64,000 nt of DNA, from contig NZ_CP118632.1 of the NCBI RefSeq assembly GCF_028993615.1, positions 682,001 through 746,000 on the forward strand, in the 5' to 3' direction. A model generated the notes under the pieces. It did not search any database. It was not told the DNA's origin and saw only the letters and a program-made list of their open reading frames with translations. Shown piece by piece: positions 43,685 through 53,725 of this stretch; positions within the stretch are counted from its first letter, which is position 1; every line of letters starts with the position of its first letter. Both the position numbers and the translations under genes were made by a program. Origin of the DNA: Herbaspirillum sp. WKF16 (GTDB taxonomy: Bacteria > Pseudomonadota > Gammaproteobacteria > Burkholderiales > Burkholderiaceae_D).

Positions 43685-44563
43685 TCAGCTGGCCTGTTCC
43701 GAGTCGCCGTCCTGGTGCGCCAGGATCTGGCGCGGCACGGCCTGCGGCTCGCGCGCCACGCCGGCCGGCGGCGGCACGCGCACCGGCTCGCTGTGGTCGG
43801 ACACCGAAGAGAGCACGTTCGCGGTGGCTTCCGGCGCCGCATCCCAGACCGGATCGTCGATCGCCTCGAACACGCGCTTGAGCTGCGAGCCCCAACTGCG
43901 GCGGATCATCTGGAAATACTGGTTCTGTTCGTCGATGGTGACGAAGCGCGACACCGCCAGCTCTTCGCTGCGGTAGATCAGCAGGTCCAGCGGCAGGCCC
44001 ACCGAGATGTTCGATTTGAGCGTCGAGTCCATTGAGATCAGCGCGCACTTGGCGGCCTCGTCCAGCGTGGTCTGCGGCGTGACGACGCGATCGATGATGG
44101 GCTTGCCGTACTTGGCCTCGCCGATCTGGAAATAGGTGTTCTCGTCGTGCGACTCGATGAAGTTGCCTGCCGAGTACATCTGGAACAGGCGGCAGCGCTC
44201 GCCCTTGATCTGGCCGCCGAAGATGATGCTGACGTTGAAGTCGATGCCGAACTTGCCCAGCTCGCCGGCCTCGCGGTCGTGCACCGCGCGGATGGCGTCG
44301 CCCAGGATCTGCGCGGCCTCATACATCGAGGTGGCGGTCCAGATGGTGCGGCCCTCGGCGTTGGTGCGCTCGTTGAGCATCTGGCGGATCGACTGCGAAA
44401 TCGAGAGGTTGCCTGCGGTCATCATCACCATGACGCGGTCGCCCGGATTCTCGTAAACACTCATCTTGCGGAACGTGCCGATATGGTCGACGCCTGCGTT
44501 GGTACGGGAATCGGACAGGAATACCAGGCCAGTGTTCAGGCGCATGGCAACGCAATAGGTCAT
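43685..44563 (-). CDS. Anbu, ancestral beta subunit of the proteasome
   Basis: Proteasome-fold protease family protein, 292 aa. The N-terminus is MTYCVAMRLNTGLVFLSDSR: loss of Met would expose a catalytic Thr1, and Asp17 (SDSR) and Lys32 (FRKMS) fall near the positions of the proteasomal Asp17 and Lys33. The sequence then follows the Anbu pattern (TAGNLSISQSIRQML, NVSIIFGGQIKGE, YFQIGEAKYGKPIIDR). A 55-residue polar, Pro-rich tail extends beyond the core. It lies downstream of the alpha-E and ATP-grasp genes (143-bp gap) on the same strand, the known Anbu neighbourhood. The substrate is unknown. Confidence 0.9.
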   Translation of the reverse strand: MTYCVAMRLNTGLVFLSDSRTNAGVDHIGTFRKMSVYENPGDRVMVMMTAGNLSISQSIRQMLNERTNAEGRTIWTATSMYEAAQILGDAIRAVHDREAGELGKFGIDFNVSIIFGGQIKGERCRLFQMYSAGNFIESHDENTYFQIGEAKYGKPIIDRVVTPQTTLDEAAKCALISMDSTLKSNISVGLPLDLLIYRSEELAVSRFVTIDEQNQYFQMIRRSWGSQLKRVFEAIDDPVWDAAPEATANVLSSVSDHSEPVRVPPPAGVAREPQAVPRQILAHQDGDSEQAS

Positions 44564-44706
44564 GATGTGATCTGAAAATGTAAAAGCCGGATTTTACAAT
44601 AAGGCCCGCCGGCAAAAGTTGCGGGCGGGCCGGACTGTCGCCGTGTACCTACACTAACGGCGCGATTCAGAATTTTCTTAGGCGGCGGGCTCCAATAAAT
44701 GAATAT

Positions 44707-45699
44707 TCATGCTGCCAAAGGAACAAGAAAATCGCGGCTGATGCGATTGCCCAGCTCGAAGATGCGCTCCAGGAACACCGTCAGGTAGTCGTGCAGCCCC
44801 TCGTCGAGGATCTCTTCCAGGCGCGCGAACTTGAGGTCGGCGTGCAGCTTGCCGGCGAAGCGCTCGGTATCGGCCGAGACGTCGTTGTGGACGTTCTTCA
44901 GGTTCGACAGCACATGGCCCATGCAGGCCAGCAGCGAGCGCGGCATGTCGGAGCGCAGGATCAGCAGCTCGGCCACGCGCTCGGGGGTGATGACGTCGCG
45001 GTAGACCTTGCGGTAGATCTCGAAGCCCGACACCGAGCGCAGGATCGCGGCCCAGTAGTAGAAGTCGATCTGGCTGCTGTCTTCCACGCCGGACTGCGAT
45101 TGCGATTGCAACTGGCCGTTCTGTTTCTGCGACTGGCTTTCCTTGGCGCCGTGGAACTTGACGTCGATGATGCGCGCCGTGTTGTCGGCGCGTTCCAGGA
45201 AGGTGCCCAGGCGGATGAAGTGGAAGGCCTCGTCCTTGAGCATGGTGCCGATGGTGACGCCGCGCGAGAGGTGCGAGCGGTGCTTGACCCATTCGAAGAA
45301 GTCGCTCGGGTTCTGCTCCAGCGCATTGGTCTGCAGGTAGGACTGCATCTTGATCCAGGTGGCGTTCTGGATTTCCCAGGCCTCGGTGGTCAGCGCGCCG
45401 CGCACCGCGCGCGCGTTCTCGCGCGCCTGGCGCAGGCAGGAGGCGATCGACGACGGGTTGTCGGGGTCGCGCACCATGAAGTCGATGACGTCCTTCTGCG
45501 TGAGCTTGTCGTATTTCTGGTCGTAGCCATAGAGCAGCTCGGAGATGCCGAGCACGGCGCGCCAGCCTTGCTCGGCGTCGTCGGTCGATTGCGGCAGCAG
45601 CGCGGTCTGCACATGCACGTCGAGCATGCGCGCGGTGTTTTCGGCGCGCTCGGTGTAGCGGGCCATCCAGAACAGGTGATCGGCGGTACGGCTGAGCAT
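44707..45699 (-). CDS. Alpha-E domain protein (locus A)
   Basis: All-helical alpha-E (DUF403) protein, 330 aa. The family signature is LFWMARYTERAENTARMLDV at the N-terminus, with a second similar helix RLGTFLERADNTARIIDVK in the middle, suggesting an internal duplication. A Gln/Ser-rich insertion (about residues 185-205) separates the halves. It begins one base after the ATP-grasp stop, so the two are coupled. Biochemical function of alpha-E is not established; its constant pairing with circularly permuted ATP-grasp enzymes suggests a partner or substrate carrier. A 12-bp palindrome ATGAATATTCAT overlaps its stop. Confidence 0.9.
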   Translation of the reverse strand: MLSRTADHLFWMARYTERAENTARMLDVHVQTALLPQSTDDAEQGWRAVLGISELLYGYDQKYDKLTQKDVIDFMVRDPDNPSSIASCLRQARENARAVRGALTTEAWEIQNATWIKMQSYLQTNALEQNPSDFFEWVKHRSHLSRGVTIGTMLKDEAFHFIRLGTFLERADNTARIIDVKFHGAKESQSQKQNGQLQSQSQSGVEDSSQIDFYYWAAILRSVSGFEIYRKVYRDVITPERVAELLILRSDMPRSLLACMGHVLSNLKNVHNDVSADTERFAGKLHADLKFARLEEILDEGLHDYLTVFLERIFELGNRISRDFLVPLAA

Positions 45700-45700
45700 C

Positions 45701-47128
45701 TTATTTCTCCAGAATCCAGGTGTCCTTGGTGCCGCCGCCCTGCGACGAGTTCACCACCAGCGAGCCTTCCTTGAGCGCCACGCGCGTCAGCCCGCCCTTG
45801 ACCATCGTCACGTTCTTGCCGGACAGCACGAACGGACGCAGGTCCAGGTGGCGTGGCGCGATGCCGGCCTCGACATAGGTCGGGCACACCGACAGCGCCA
45901 GCGTCGGCTGGGCGATGTAGCCGTCGGGCTTGGCGATGACGCGGGCGCGGAAGTCCTCGATTTCCTGTTTGGTGGAAGCCGGCCCCACCAGCATGCCGTA
46001 GCCGCCGGCGCCGTGCACTTCCTTGACCACCAGCTTGTCGAGGTTGGCCAGCGTATAGGACAGGTCTTCCTTCTTGCGGCACTGGTAGGTCGGCACGTTG
46101 TTGAGGATGGGCTCTTCCGAGAGATAGAACTTGACCATGTCCGGCACGTACGGATAGATCGACTTGTCGTCGGCCACACCGGTGCCGATGGCGTTGGTCA
46201 GCGTCACCTTGCCGGCGCGGTAGGCCTGCAGCAGGCCCGGCACGCCCAGCGCGGAGTCGGGGCGGAAGGCCAGCGGATCGAGGAAGTCGTCGTCGATGCG
46301 GCGGTAGATCACGTCCACGCGCTTGGGGCCGCGCGTGGTGCGCATGTAGACCACGTTGTCCTTGACGAACAGGTCCTGGCCCTCGACCAGCTCCACGCCC
46401 ATCTGCTGGGCCAGGAAGGCGTGTTCGAAGTAGGCCGAGTTGTACATGCCCGGCGTCATCACCACCACCACCGGATCGGTCACGCCGGCCGGCGCGACCG
46501 AGCGCAGGTTGTCCAGCAGCAGGTCGGGGTAATGATCCACCGGCGCGATCTTGTGGCGCGTGAACAGGTCGGGGAACAGCCGCATCATCATCTTGCGGTT
46601 CTCCAGCATGTACGACACGCCGGAGGGCACGCGCAGGTTGTCCTCCAGGACGTAGAACTCACCCTCGCCGGCGCGCACGATGTCGACCCCTGCGATGTGC
46701 GCGTAGATGTCGTTGACCACGTTCACGTCCTGCATCTCGCGCCGGTACTGCGCGTTCTGGAAGATCTGCTCGGCCGGGATGATGCCGGCCTTGACGATCT
46801 TCTGCTCGTGATAGATGTCGTGGATGAACATGTTGAGCGCCTTGACGCGCTGCACCAGCCCGGCCTCCAGCTTGGCCCACTCGGCCTTGTGGATGATGCG
46901 CGGAATGATGTCGAACGGGATCAGCCGCTCCGTGCCCGCGTCGTTGCCGTAGACCGCGAAGGTGATGCCGACGCGGCGGAAGATCAGATCGGATTCGGCA
47001 CGTTTGCGGGCGATGGTTTCAGCCGATTGCGCGGACAGCCAGTTGGCGAATTCGGCATAGTGCTGACGCACTTGCGGGTCGTCGCTTGCGGCGCTTCCCG
47101 AATACATCTCATCGAAAAAATGTGCCAT
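45701..47128 (-). CDS. Circularly permuted ATP-grasp ligase (locus A)
   Basis: Circularly permuted type-2 ATP-grasp (DUF404/DUF407) protein, 475 aa, predicted to form an amide or peptide bond with ATP. Features that look catalytic: YVLEDNLRVPSGVSYMLENR, DVIYRRIDDDFLDPL, DSALGVPGLLQAYR, NAIGTGVADDKSIYPYVP, and the nucleotide-binding Lys369-Glu370 with a Gly-rich loop (VVKEVHGAGGYGMLVG), then VKGGLTRVA and SSQGGGTKDTWIL. First gene of ATP-grasp/alpha-E/Anbu. No transglutaminase gene lies in this locus; two are in locus B. Confidence 0.92.
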   Translation of the reverse strand: MAHFFDEMYSGSAASDDPQVRQHYAEFANWLSAQSAETIARKRAESDLIFRRVGITFAVYGNDAGTERLIPFDIIPRIIHKAEWAKLEAGLVQRVKALNMFIHDIYHEQKIVKAGIIPAEQIFQNAQYRREMQDVNVVNDIYAHIAGVDIVRAGEGEFYVLEDNLRVPSGVSYMLENRKMMMRLFPDLFTRHKIAPVDHYPDLLLDNLRSVAPAGVTDPVVVVMTPGMYNSAYFEHAFLAQQMGVELVEGQDLFVKDNVVYMRTTRGPKRVDVIYRRIDDDFLDPLAFRPDSALGVPGLLQAYRAGKVTLTNAIGTGVADDKSIYPYVPDMVKFYLSEEPILNNVPTYQCRKKEDLSYTLANLDKLVVKEVHGAGGYGMLVGPASTKQEIEDFRARVIAKPDGYIAQPTLALSVCPTYVEAGIAPRHLDLRPFVLSGKNVTMVKGGLTRVALKEGSLVVNSSQGGGTKDTWILEK

Positions 47129-47382
47129 AGACTTGATTCATTTTTTCCTGCCTGGACAGGAACTTTTTTAGGTTGAATTAAACGACGAATGCGGCGAGGG
47201 GATCTGCTGAAACTGCGCGCGCCTGCTGGCGTGCGCGATTAAAGACTATCAGAGGCATATGGTTTTGGACAGTGGAAAATTTCATGGTTTTGACTTGCCG
47301 GTTACGTTGCGATTGCATGCCGCGCCGGCGCCGCAACGCGAGCGGCCGGCGCGTTCTGGAAAAGTTAGTCCGATCCGGCTGT

Positions 47383-47820
47383 TCAGCTCCACGGCGTCGG
47401 CGCCGGCACCGCGCAGGGCGCCGGCATGTCGATGGTGGTGAAGTCGGCCGGACTGACGATCTCCAGGTACTCCATGTCAGGCGAGTAGTCGAACAGGAAA
47501 TGCACGATGCCCGGCCGCTGGTGCACGCAGTCGCCCGCCTTCACCAGCGTCGCTTCCTGCCCGTACATGAAGCGCGCCCAGCCCTTGAGCATGATGACGA
47601 TATGGAAGTTGGCCTCGTGCCGGTGCCACCCCGTGCCTTGTTCCGGCGCCATGTTGGCCTTCACCAGCTGCGCCACGACCTGCCCTCCGGTGGCCGCGGC
47701 GATGCCCAGGTCGCGGTACAGGAAGAAGTCGCGCAGGCCGCCGGATTCATAGGGCGTGTCGCCCTCGCACACATGGGAAAAACTGTTCTTCGTCAATGCG
47801 CTTTCAGCTACGGTGTTCAT
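47383..47820 (-). CDS. Cupin-domain protein
   Basis: Single-domain cupin, 145 aa. Metal-binding positions are seen in GTGWHRHEANFHIVIMLKG (cupin motif 1 with its His residues and a His in place of the usual Glu region) and GDCVHQRPGIVHFLF (motif 2). I take the ATG at 47818-47820 because AGAAAGG lies nine bases upstream. The function (dioxygenase, sugar-binding or regulatory) cannot be told. It lies upstream of locus A on the same strand, with a 254-bp gap that should hold the locus A promoter. Confidence 0.82.
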   Translation of the reverse strand: MNTVAESALTKNSFSHVCEGDTPYESGGLRDFFLYRDLGIAAATGGQVVAQLVKANMAPEQGTGWHRHEANFHIVIMLKGWARFMYGQEATLVKAGDCVHQRPGIVHFLFDYSPDMEYLEIVSPADFTTIDMPAPCAVPAPTPWS

Positions 47821-47923
47821 CACATCCATCCTTTCTGCGGCGTCCCGCATTCGGCTTGCGACAAATGAGCGCGGCGGATGCCGCGCCCCCGGACGCGTTC
47901 GCTGAAAACGACTCGGGCGCGTC

Positions 47924-48580
47924 CTAGAACTCTACGTCCAGCTCATCGATATCCTCAGGCTCCTTCTTCGCCGCGGCGATCCAGGCCTGCATCTCCGGCA
48001 TGGCCATGATGCGCTTGCCGTAGGCCGTGCACACCGGATCGAGCTTGACGTCGTAGGTCATGAAGCGCGTCACCACCGGCGCATACATGGCGTCGGCCAT
48101 GGTGCGCTGCTCGCCGAACAGGAACGGGCCGCCGTACTTGGCCAGGCATTCCTTCCAGATGGTGGTGATGCGCACGATGTCGGCTTCGGCGCGCGACCAC
48201 ACCTTGAAGTTGGGGAAGTGCGCCTTGAGGTTCATCGGCAACGCCGCGCGCAGCGCCGAGAAGCCCGAATGCATTTCGCCGCAGACCGAGCGGCAATGCG
48301 CGCGCGCCGCCTGGTCGGCCGGCAGCAGCTTGGCGGACGGGCGGATTTCATTGAGGTATTCGGCGATGGCCAGCGTGTCCCACACCAGCACCTCGCCATG
48401 TTTGAGGCTGGGCACCAGGATGGAGGAAGACAAGAGCAGGATCTCCGCGCGCGCCGTCGGGTCGTCCGGCGGCACGATGTCTTCCTCGAAGGACAGGCCC
48501 GCGAACTTGGCCAGGAGCCAGCCGCGCAGCGACCACGAGGAGTAGTTCTTGCTGGTGATGCGCAAAGTCGTCTTAGGCAT
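47924..48580 (-). CDS. Glutathione S-transferase family protein
   Basis: GST-fold protein, 218 aa. The thioredoxin-like N-terminal domain has SKNYSSWSLRGWLLAKFAGL (a Ser in the catalytic region), VPSLKHGEVLVWDTLAIAEY with the SNAIL-type glutathione site replaced by DTLAI, and an all-helical C-terminal domain containing FLFGEQRTMADAMYAPV with the conserved capping Asp. The C-terminus is acidic (EDIDELDVEF). Its substrate is unknown. It faces the divergent PHB depolymerase gene across a 332-bp gap. Confidence 0.88.
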   Translation of the reverse strand: MPKTTLRITSKNYSSWSLRGWLLAKFAGLSFEEDIVPPDDPTARAEILLLSSSILVPSLKHGEVLVWDTLAIAEYLNEIRPSAKLLPADQAARAHCRSVCGEMHSGFSALRAALPMNLKAHFPNFKVWSRAEADIVRITTIWKECLAKYGGPFLFGEQRTMADAMYAPVVTRFMTYDVKLDPVCTAYGKRIMAMPEMQAWIAAAKKEPEDIDELDVEF

Positions 48581-48912
48581 GTCAGTCCTTTATCTCTCTT
48601 GTCGCGAATGTTGACTTTGAGCACGTCGTATCGGTGGCCGCACAAGGCGCGCGATGGCGACGTTGCAACTGCCGTCCGGCGTCGCGCATCGCGACTCCTC
48701 CGGGAGGGCAGGCGGCCCATATGCAAGCGCCTGTCCTGTGCGCTTGCAAAGCGCGTGCCAGCCCATCGTTTTGTCGCCGCCAGGCGTCGGCAAACAGAGG
48801 CTGCGCCTGTATTGGCCCGGCGCCGTCCGTGGCATGCATATTGCATCGAAGGGGGACGAGCGGGCAGCTAGAAGAGACAAAAACGAGTCAGAACGAAAAG
48901 GGCGGCGTCCTC
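48581..48912. other. Divergent intergenic region GST / PHB depolymerase
   Basis: This 332-bp non-coding stretch must contain promoters for both neighbours. I find no box good enough to name; the depolymerase frame stays open across it but the encoded residues are Cys/Arg-rich and unlike the family. A weak ribosome-binding site (AAAAGGG) precedes the depolymerase ATG. Confidence 0.4.
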
Positions 48913-50139
48913 ATGATCAATACCTACCAGCTCTACCAGCAATACGCCGACGCCACCGACCCGCTGAGGGTCTCGGCCAGGATGCTGGCGCCTGTGTTCG
49001 GAGTTCAGTGGCCCGGCCTGCCGGCCCATCCCGTCATGCGCAAGCTGGCCTCGGCCTGCGACGTCTTCGCGCGCACCCAGCTCACCCATGCCCGGCCGGA
49101 CTTCGGCATTCCCGAGGTGGAAGATGGTGGGCGCACAATTGCGGTGCATGAGGAAGTCGTGACCGCCACGCCCTTCTGCAGCCTGCTGCGTTTTCGCAAG
49201 GAAACATCCGACGCCCAACCCAAGGTGCTGGTGGTGGCGCCGATGTCGGGCCACTTCGCCACGCTGCTGCGCGGCACCGTCAAGACCCTGCTGCGCCATC
49301 ATGACGTCTACATCACCGACTGGCACAACGCGCGCGACGTCGCGGCCGGGCACGGCCGCTTCGGCCTGGATGAATACGTTTCCCACGTGATCTCCTTCCT
49401 GGAAACGCTGGGCCCGGGCGCGCACCTGCTGGCGGTGTGCCAGCCCACGGTGGCGGCGCTGACCGCGGCCGCGGTGATGGCCGAGGACGGCAACCCGGCG
49501 CAGCCGCGCAGCCTGACGCTGATGGCCGGGCCGCTGGACACGCGGGTCAATCCTACCGCCGTCAACGCGCTGGCCAAGAGCAAGCCCATCGCCTGGTTCG
49601 AGGACAACATGATCAGCACCGTGCCGGCGCGCCACCGCGGCGCCGGACGCCGGGTCTATCCCGGCTTCGTGCAGCTGACGGCGTTCATGAACATGAACCT
49701 GAACCGCCACGTCGACGCCTTCCGCAACCTCTACCAGCACCTGGTCGAGGGCGAGGACGAGAAGGCCATGCAGATCAAGACCTTCTACGAGGAGTACTTC
49801 GCCATGGCCGACCTGCCGGCGGAGTTCTACCTGGAGACCGTGCGCGCGGTCTTCCAGGAGCATGCCCTGCCGCTGGGAAAATTGCAGTACTGCGGACGCG
49901 CCGTGAAGCCGGCTGCGATCCGGCGCACCGCGCTGTTCACCATCGAAGGAGAGAAGGACGACATCTGCGCCGTCGGCCAGACCCTGGCCGCACAGGAAAT
50001 GTGCAGCGCGATCCGGCCTTACATGCGCTTGCACCATGTTCAGACGGCGGTAGGGCACTATGGCGTATTCAACGGCCGCCGCTGGGAGAACGAAATCTAT
50101 CCGCGCCTGAGGGATTTCATTAATATGCACCACAGGTAG
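48913..50139 (+). CDS. phaZ: Intracellular polyhydroxybutyrate depolymerase
   Basis: Mobilises stored PHB, 408 aa. The PhaZ family pattern is clear: TPFCSLLRFRKE, VVAPMSGHFATLLRGTVKTL, VYITDWHNARDV, nucleophile Cys176 in LLAVCQPTVAAL, RRVYPGFVQLTAF, the catalytic Asp region TIEGEKDDICAVGQT, and the His in VGHYGVFNGRRW. These are the features of the Ralstonia-type i-PHB depolymerases with a Cys-Asp-His triad. The start MINTYQLYQQY at 48913 fits the family. It implies a PHB-storing cell. It separates the two ATP-grasp/alpha-E loci. Confidence 0.93.
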   Translation: MINTYQLYQQYADATDPLRVSARMLAPVFGVQWPGLPAHPVMRKLASACDVFARTQLTHARPDFGIPEVEDGGRTIAVHEEVVTATPFCSLLRFRKETSDAQPKVLVVAPMSGHFATLLRGTVKTLLRHHDVYITDWHNARDVAAGHGRFGLDEYVSHVISFLETLGPGAHLLAVCQPTVAALTAAAVMAEDGNPAQPRSLTLMAGPLDTRVNPTAVNALAKSKPIAWFEDNMISTVPARHRGAGRRVYPGFVQLTAFMNMNLNRHVDAFRNLYQHLVEGEDEKAMQIKTFYEEYFAMADLPAEFYLETVRAVFQEHALPLGKLQYCGRAVKPAAIRRTALFTIEGEKDDICAVGQTLAAQEMCSAIRPYMRLHHVQTAVGHYGVFNGRRWENEIYPRLRDFINMHHR

Positions 50140-50295
50140 GCGCGCCGGCATGGCCGGGCCCTCGGGAAAACAGGTAATGAAGCGGTAAGAACAATCCGGC
50201 AGCGCCGTGCGTTCGGATGCGGCCCGCATCGAACGGCAGGCATGCCGGCCAAGATCGTCAGCACTTCAACCATTTGCTCGCCGTAAAGGATCTAC

Positions 50296-53200
50296 ATGTC
50301 AATTCACGTGGCGTTGAACCATGTCACCTCGTACCACTATGACCGTGCCATCAACCTGGGGCCGCAAACCATCCGCCTGCGCCCGGCGCCGCACAGCCGC
50401 ACCCGCATCCTGAGCTATTCGCTGCGGGTCCTGCCGGAGCCGCATTTCATCAACTGGCAGCAGGATCCGGAAGGCAACTACCTGGCCCGCCTGGTGTTCC
50501 CCGAGCCCACCACCGAATTCAAGATCGAGGTCGACCTGGTGGCCGAGATGTCGGTCATCAATCCCTTCGATTTCTTCCTGGAGCCCTACGCCGAAGAGTT
50601 TCCGTTCGAGTATGCGCAAGAGCTGCAGAACGAATTGTTGCCGTACCGCCAGAAACTGCCGCTGTCGCCGCTGTTCAAGAAGTTCCTAGACGGCATCCCG
50701 CGCGAGAAGATGGGTAGCGCCAATTTCCTGGTGGCCCTGAACCAGCAGCTGGCCGACCATATCGACTACACCATCCGCATGGAACCCGGCGTGCAGACGC
50801 CCGAGCAGACCTTGAAGCTGAAGTCGGGCTCCTGCCGCGATTCGTCCTGGCTGCTGGTGCAGTTGCTGCGCCACCTGGGCCTGGCGGCGCGCTTCGTTTC
50901 CGGCTACCTGATCCAGCTGACGGCCGACCAGAAATCGCTGGACGGCCCCTCCGGTCCCGAGGCCGACTTCACCGACCTGCACGCCTGGTGCGAGGTCTAC
51001 CTGCCGGGCGCCGGCTGGGTCGGGCTGGACCCGACCTCGGGCCTGTTCGCCGGAGAAGGCCATATTCCCTTATCGTGCACGCCGGAGCCGGCTTCGGCGG
51101 CGCCGGTGTCGGGCCTGGTCGATCCCTGCGAAGTGGAGTTCGAGCACCTGATGAGCGTTACGCGGGTGTGGGAAGCGCCGCGCGTGACCAAGCCCTACAG
51201 CGAGGAGCAGTGGAGCGCGATCGAGGCGCTGGGCCACGCCATCGACGCCGACCTGGCCGCCGGCGACGTGCGCCTGACCATGGGCGGCGAGCCGACCTTC
51301 GTGGCGCTGGACTACCCGGACGAGCCGGAATGGAACACCGCCGCCATGGGGCCGACCAAGAAGCCGCTGGCGGCCGAGCTCTACCATCGCATGCGCGACC
51401 GGTACGCCGCGCAGGGCCTGCCGCACTTCGGCCAGGGCAAGTGGTATCCGGGCGAGCAGCTGCCGCGCTGGGCGCTGAACTGCTACTGGCGGCGCGACGG
51501 CGAGCCGATCTGGCACAACCCGGCGCTGATCGGCGACGAGACCCGTCCCAACGTCACCGACAAGATCGTCACCAGCCACTTCCTGCACCGCGTGGCGCAG
51601 CGCCTGGGCGTGGACGGCAAGAACGTCTTCCCCGCCTACGAGGACGTGTTCTACTACATGTGGCGCGAGCGCCGCCTGCCGGGCAACGTCGATCCCTTCG
51701 ACTCGCGCGTGGACGACAAGCATGAGCGCGCGCGCCTGATGCGCGTGTTCACCCAGGGCCTGCAAAGCGCGGTCGGCCATGTGCTGCCGCTGGCGCGCCG
51801 CTTCGACGAGAGCGGCTGGCAGAGCGGCGCGTGGTTCCTGCGCAGCGAGCGTTGCTACCTGCATCCCGGCGATTCGCCGCTGGGCTATCGCCTGCCGTTG
51901 GATTCGCTGCCCTGGGTCACCGACAGCGAATACCCGGCGGTGCATGCGGCCGATCCTTCGCAGCTGTTCCGTCCGCTGCCCGGCGCGACCATGATCCGCC
52001 GCCAGCCGGGCGGGCCGCAGGAGCTCGTGGCGCGCGTAGGCGCGGCGGGAGCGGGCGCAGCATCGTCGCCGGCGGCGGCCGGCAGCGAATCGGCAGCGGC
52101 ATCCTCCGCGGCGCCGGCCGCGTTCGAGTCGGCCAAGCACATCACCCGCACCGGCCTGTGCGCCGAGGTGCGCAACGGCGTGTTCTACCTTTTCATGCCG
52201 CCGCTGTCGCATCTGGAGCATTACCTCGAACTGGTGGCCGCGATCGAAGCGGTGGCCGAGGAGCTCAAGCAGCCGGTGCTGCTGGAGGGCTACGAGCCGC
52301 CCAACGATCCGCGCCTGCGCAAGTTCAGCGTCACGCCCGACCCCGGCGTGATCGAGGTCAACATCCAGCCGGCCAACGACTGGAACGAGCTGGTGGAGCA
52401 GACCACCCACCTGTACGACGCCGCGCGCGCCTCGCGCCTGACCACCGAGAAGTTCATGCTCGACGGCCATCACTCCGGCACCGGCGGCGGCAACCACATG
52501 GTGCTGGGCGGCATCACCACCGGCGATTCGCCCTTCCTGCGGCGGCCGGACCTGCTGCGCAGCCTGATCTCCTACTGGCACAACCATCCCTCGCTGTCCT
52601 ACCTGTTCTCGGGCATGTTCATCGGCCCCACCTCGCAGGCGCCGCGCATCGACGAGGCGCGCAACGACTCCACCGTGGAGATCGAGCTGGCCTTCAGCGA
52701 GATGGAGCGCCAGGTCGCGCGCGGCGGATGCCCGCCGTGGCTGGTGGATCGCCTGCTGCGCAACCTGCTGATCGACGTCACCGGCAACACCCACCGCGCC
52801 GAGTTCTGCATCGACAAGATGTACTCCCCCGACAGCGCCACCGGCCGCCTGGGCCTGCTGGAACTGCGCGCCTTCGAGATGCCGCCGCATGCGCGCATGA
52901 GCCTGACCCAGCAGTTGCTGCTGCGCGGCCTGGTGGCGCGTTTCTGGAAGCAGCCCTACAAGCCGGCGCGCCTGGTGCGCTGGGGCACCGAGCTGCACGA
53001 CCGCTTCCTGCTGCCGCATTTCATCGAGCAGGATTTCGGCGACGTGATCGCCGACATGAACGAGGCCGGCTATCCGATGAAGGCGGAGTGGTTCGCGCCG
53101 CACATGGAGTTCCGCTGCCCCAAGATCGGCGACTACGCCGTCAAGGGCATGGAGATCGAACTGCGCACCGCGCTCGAACCCTGGCACGTGCTGGGCGAGG

Positions 53201-53655
53201 AAAGCACCGCCGGCGGCACCGCGCGCTATGTCGATTCCTCGCTGGAGCGGCTGCAGGTGAAGGTGACCGGCATGGCGCCCGACCGCTACGTGCTCACCTG
53301 CAACGGCGTGGCCGTGCCGCTGCAGCCCACCGGCACGGTGAGCCAGTTCGTGGCCGGGATCCGCTACCGCGCCTGGCAGCCGCCGTCGGCGCTGCATCCG
53401 ACCATCGCGGTGGACACGCCGCTGACCTTCGACCTGGTCGACACCTGGAACGGCCGCAGCCTGGGCGGATGCCAGTACCACGTTGTGCATCCGGGCGGGC
53501 GCAACTACGAGACCTTCCCGGTCAACGCCTTCGAGGCGGAAAGCCGCCGCCTGGCGCGCTACTTCCGCCTGAACCATACGCCGGGAAAATTCGATATCCA
53601 GCCGGGACGGCCGTCTATCGAGTTTCCTTTTACGTTAGACTTGCGCTACTTCTAA
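50296..53655 (+). CDS. Transglutaminase-DUF2126 fusion protein (locus B)
   Basis: Large cytoplasmic protein, 1119 aa, no signal peptide. Residues 1-280 are a bacterial transglutaminase-like domain (N-terminal [21 protein letters not shown]) with catalytic Cys180 ([12 protein letters not shown]), His229 ([12 protein letters not shown]) and Asp245 (LDPTSG). The remainder is DUF2126, assigned in comparative work to glutamine-synthetase-like COOH-NH2 ligases, with [34 protein letters not shown] and [19 protein letters not shown]. An Ala/Ser-rich insert (about 578-611) splits it. An AAAGGA ribosome-binding site precedes the ATG. First gene of locus B; predicted to make or break amide bonds in a peptide of unknown identity. 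Confidence 0.92.
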   Translation: MSIHVALNHVTSYHYDRAINLGPQTIRLRPAPHSRTRILSYSLRVLPEPHFINWQQDPEGNYLARLVFPEPTTEFKIEVDLVAEMSVINPFDFFLEPYAEEFPFEYAQELQNELLPYRQKLPLSPLFKKFLDGIPREKMGSANFLVALNQQLADHIDYTIRMEPGVQTPEQTLKLKSGSCRDSSWLLVQLLRHLGLAARFVSGYLIQLTADQKSLDGPSGPEADFTDLHAWCEVYLPGAGWVGLDPTSGLFAGEGHIPLSCTPEPASAAPVSGLVDPCEVEFEHLMSVTRVWEAPRVTKPYSEEQWSAIEALGHAIDADLAAGDVRLTMGGEPTFVALDYPDEPEWNTAAMGPTKKPLAAELYHRMRDRYAAQGLPHFGQGKWYPGEQLPRWALNCYWRRDGEPIWHNPALIGDETRPNVTDKIVTSHFLHRVAQRLGVDGKNVFPAYEDVFYYMWRERRLPGNVDPFDSRVDDKHERARLMRVFTQGLQSAVGHVLPLARRFDESGWQSGAWFLRSERCYLHPGDSPLGYRLPLDSLPWVTDSEYPAVHAADPSQLFRPLPGATMIRRQPGGPQELVARVGAAGAGAASSPAAAGSESAAASSAAPAAFESAKHITRTGLCAEVRNGVFYLFMPPLSHLEHYLELVAAIEAVAEELKQPVLLEGYEPPNDPRLRKFSVTPDPGVIEVNIQPANDWNELVEQTTHLYDAARASRLTTEKFMLDGHHSGTGGGNHMVLGGITTGDSPFLRRPDLLRSLISYWHNHPSLSYLFSGMFIGPTSQAPRIDEARNDSTVEIELAFSEMERQVARGGCPPWLVDRLLRNLLIDVTGNTHRAEFCIDKMYSPDSATGRLGLLELRAFEMPPHARMSLTQQLLLRGLVARFWKQPYKPARLVRWGTELHDRFLLPHFIEQDFGDVIADMNEAGYPMKAEWFAPHMEFRCPKIGDYAVKGMEIELRTALEPWHVLGEESTAGGTARYVDSSLERLQVKVTGMAPDRYVLTCNGVAVPLQPTGTVSQFVAGIRYRAWQPPSALHPTIAVDTPLTFDLVDTWNGRSLGGCQYHVVHPGGRNYETFPVNAFEAESRRLARYFRLNHTPGKFDIQPGRPSIEFPFTLDLRYF

Positions 53656-53660
53656 CTCAG

Positions 53661-53712
53661 CCGGGCCGCGCGGCCCGCCGCGCCGCCGGCGCGGGCGATC
53701 CGCGCGGCCCGG
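53661..53712 (+). other. Strong nested stem-loop inside locus B
   Basis: CCGGGCCGCGCG (53661-53672) pairs perfectly with CGCGCGGCCCGG (53701-53712). Immediately inside, GCCCGC (53673-53678) pairs with GCGGGC (53691-53696), leaving a GATC bulge and a 12-nt loop. The structure fills nearly all of the 70-bp gap between the first two locus B genes. There is no T-run, so it may tune mRNA stability or translation rather than stop transcription. Confidence 0.55.
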
Positions 53713-53725
53713 TTCGACCTCACCT

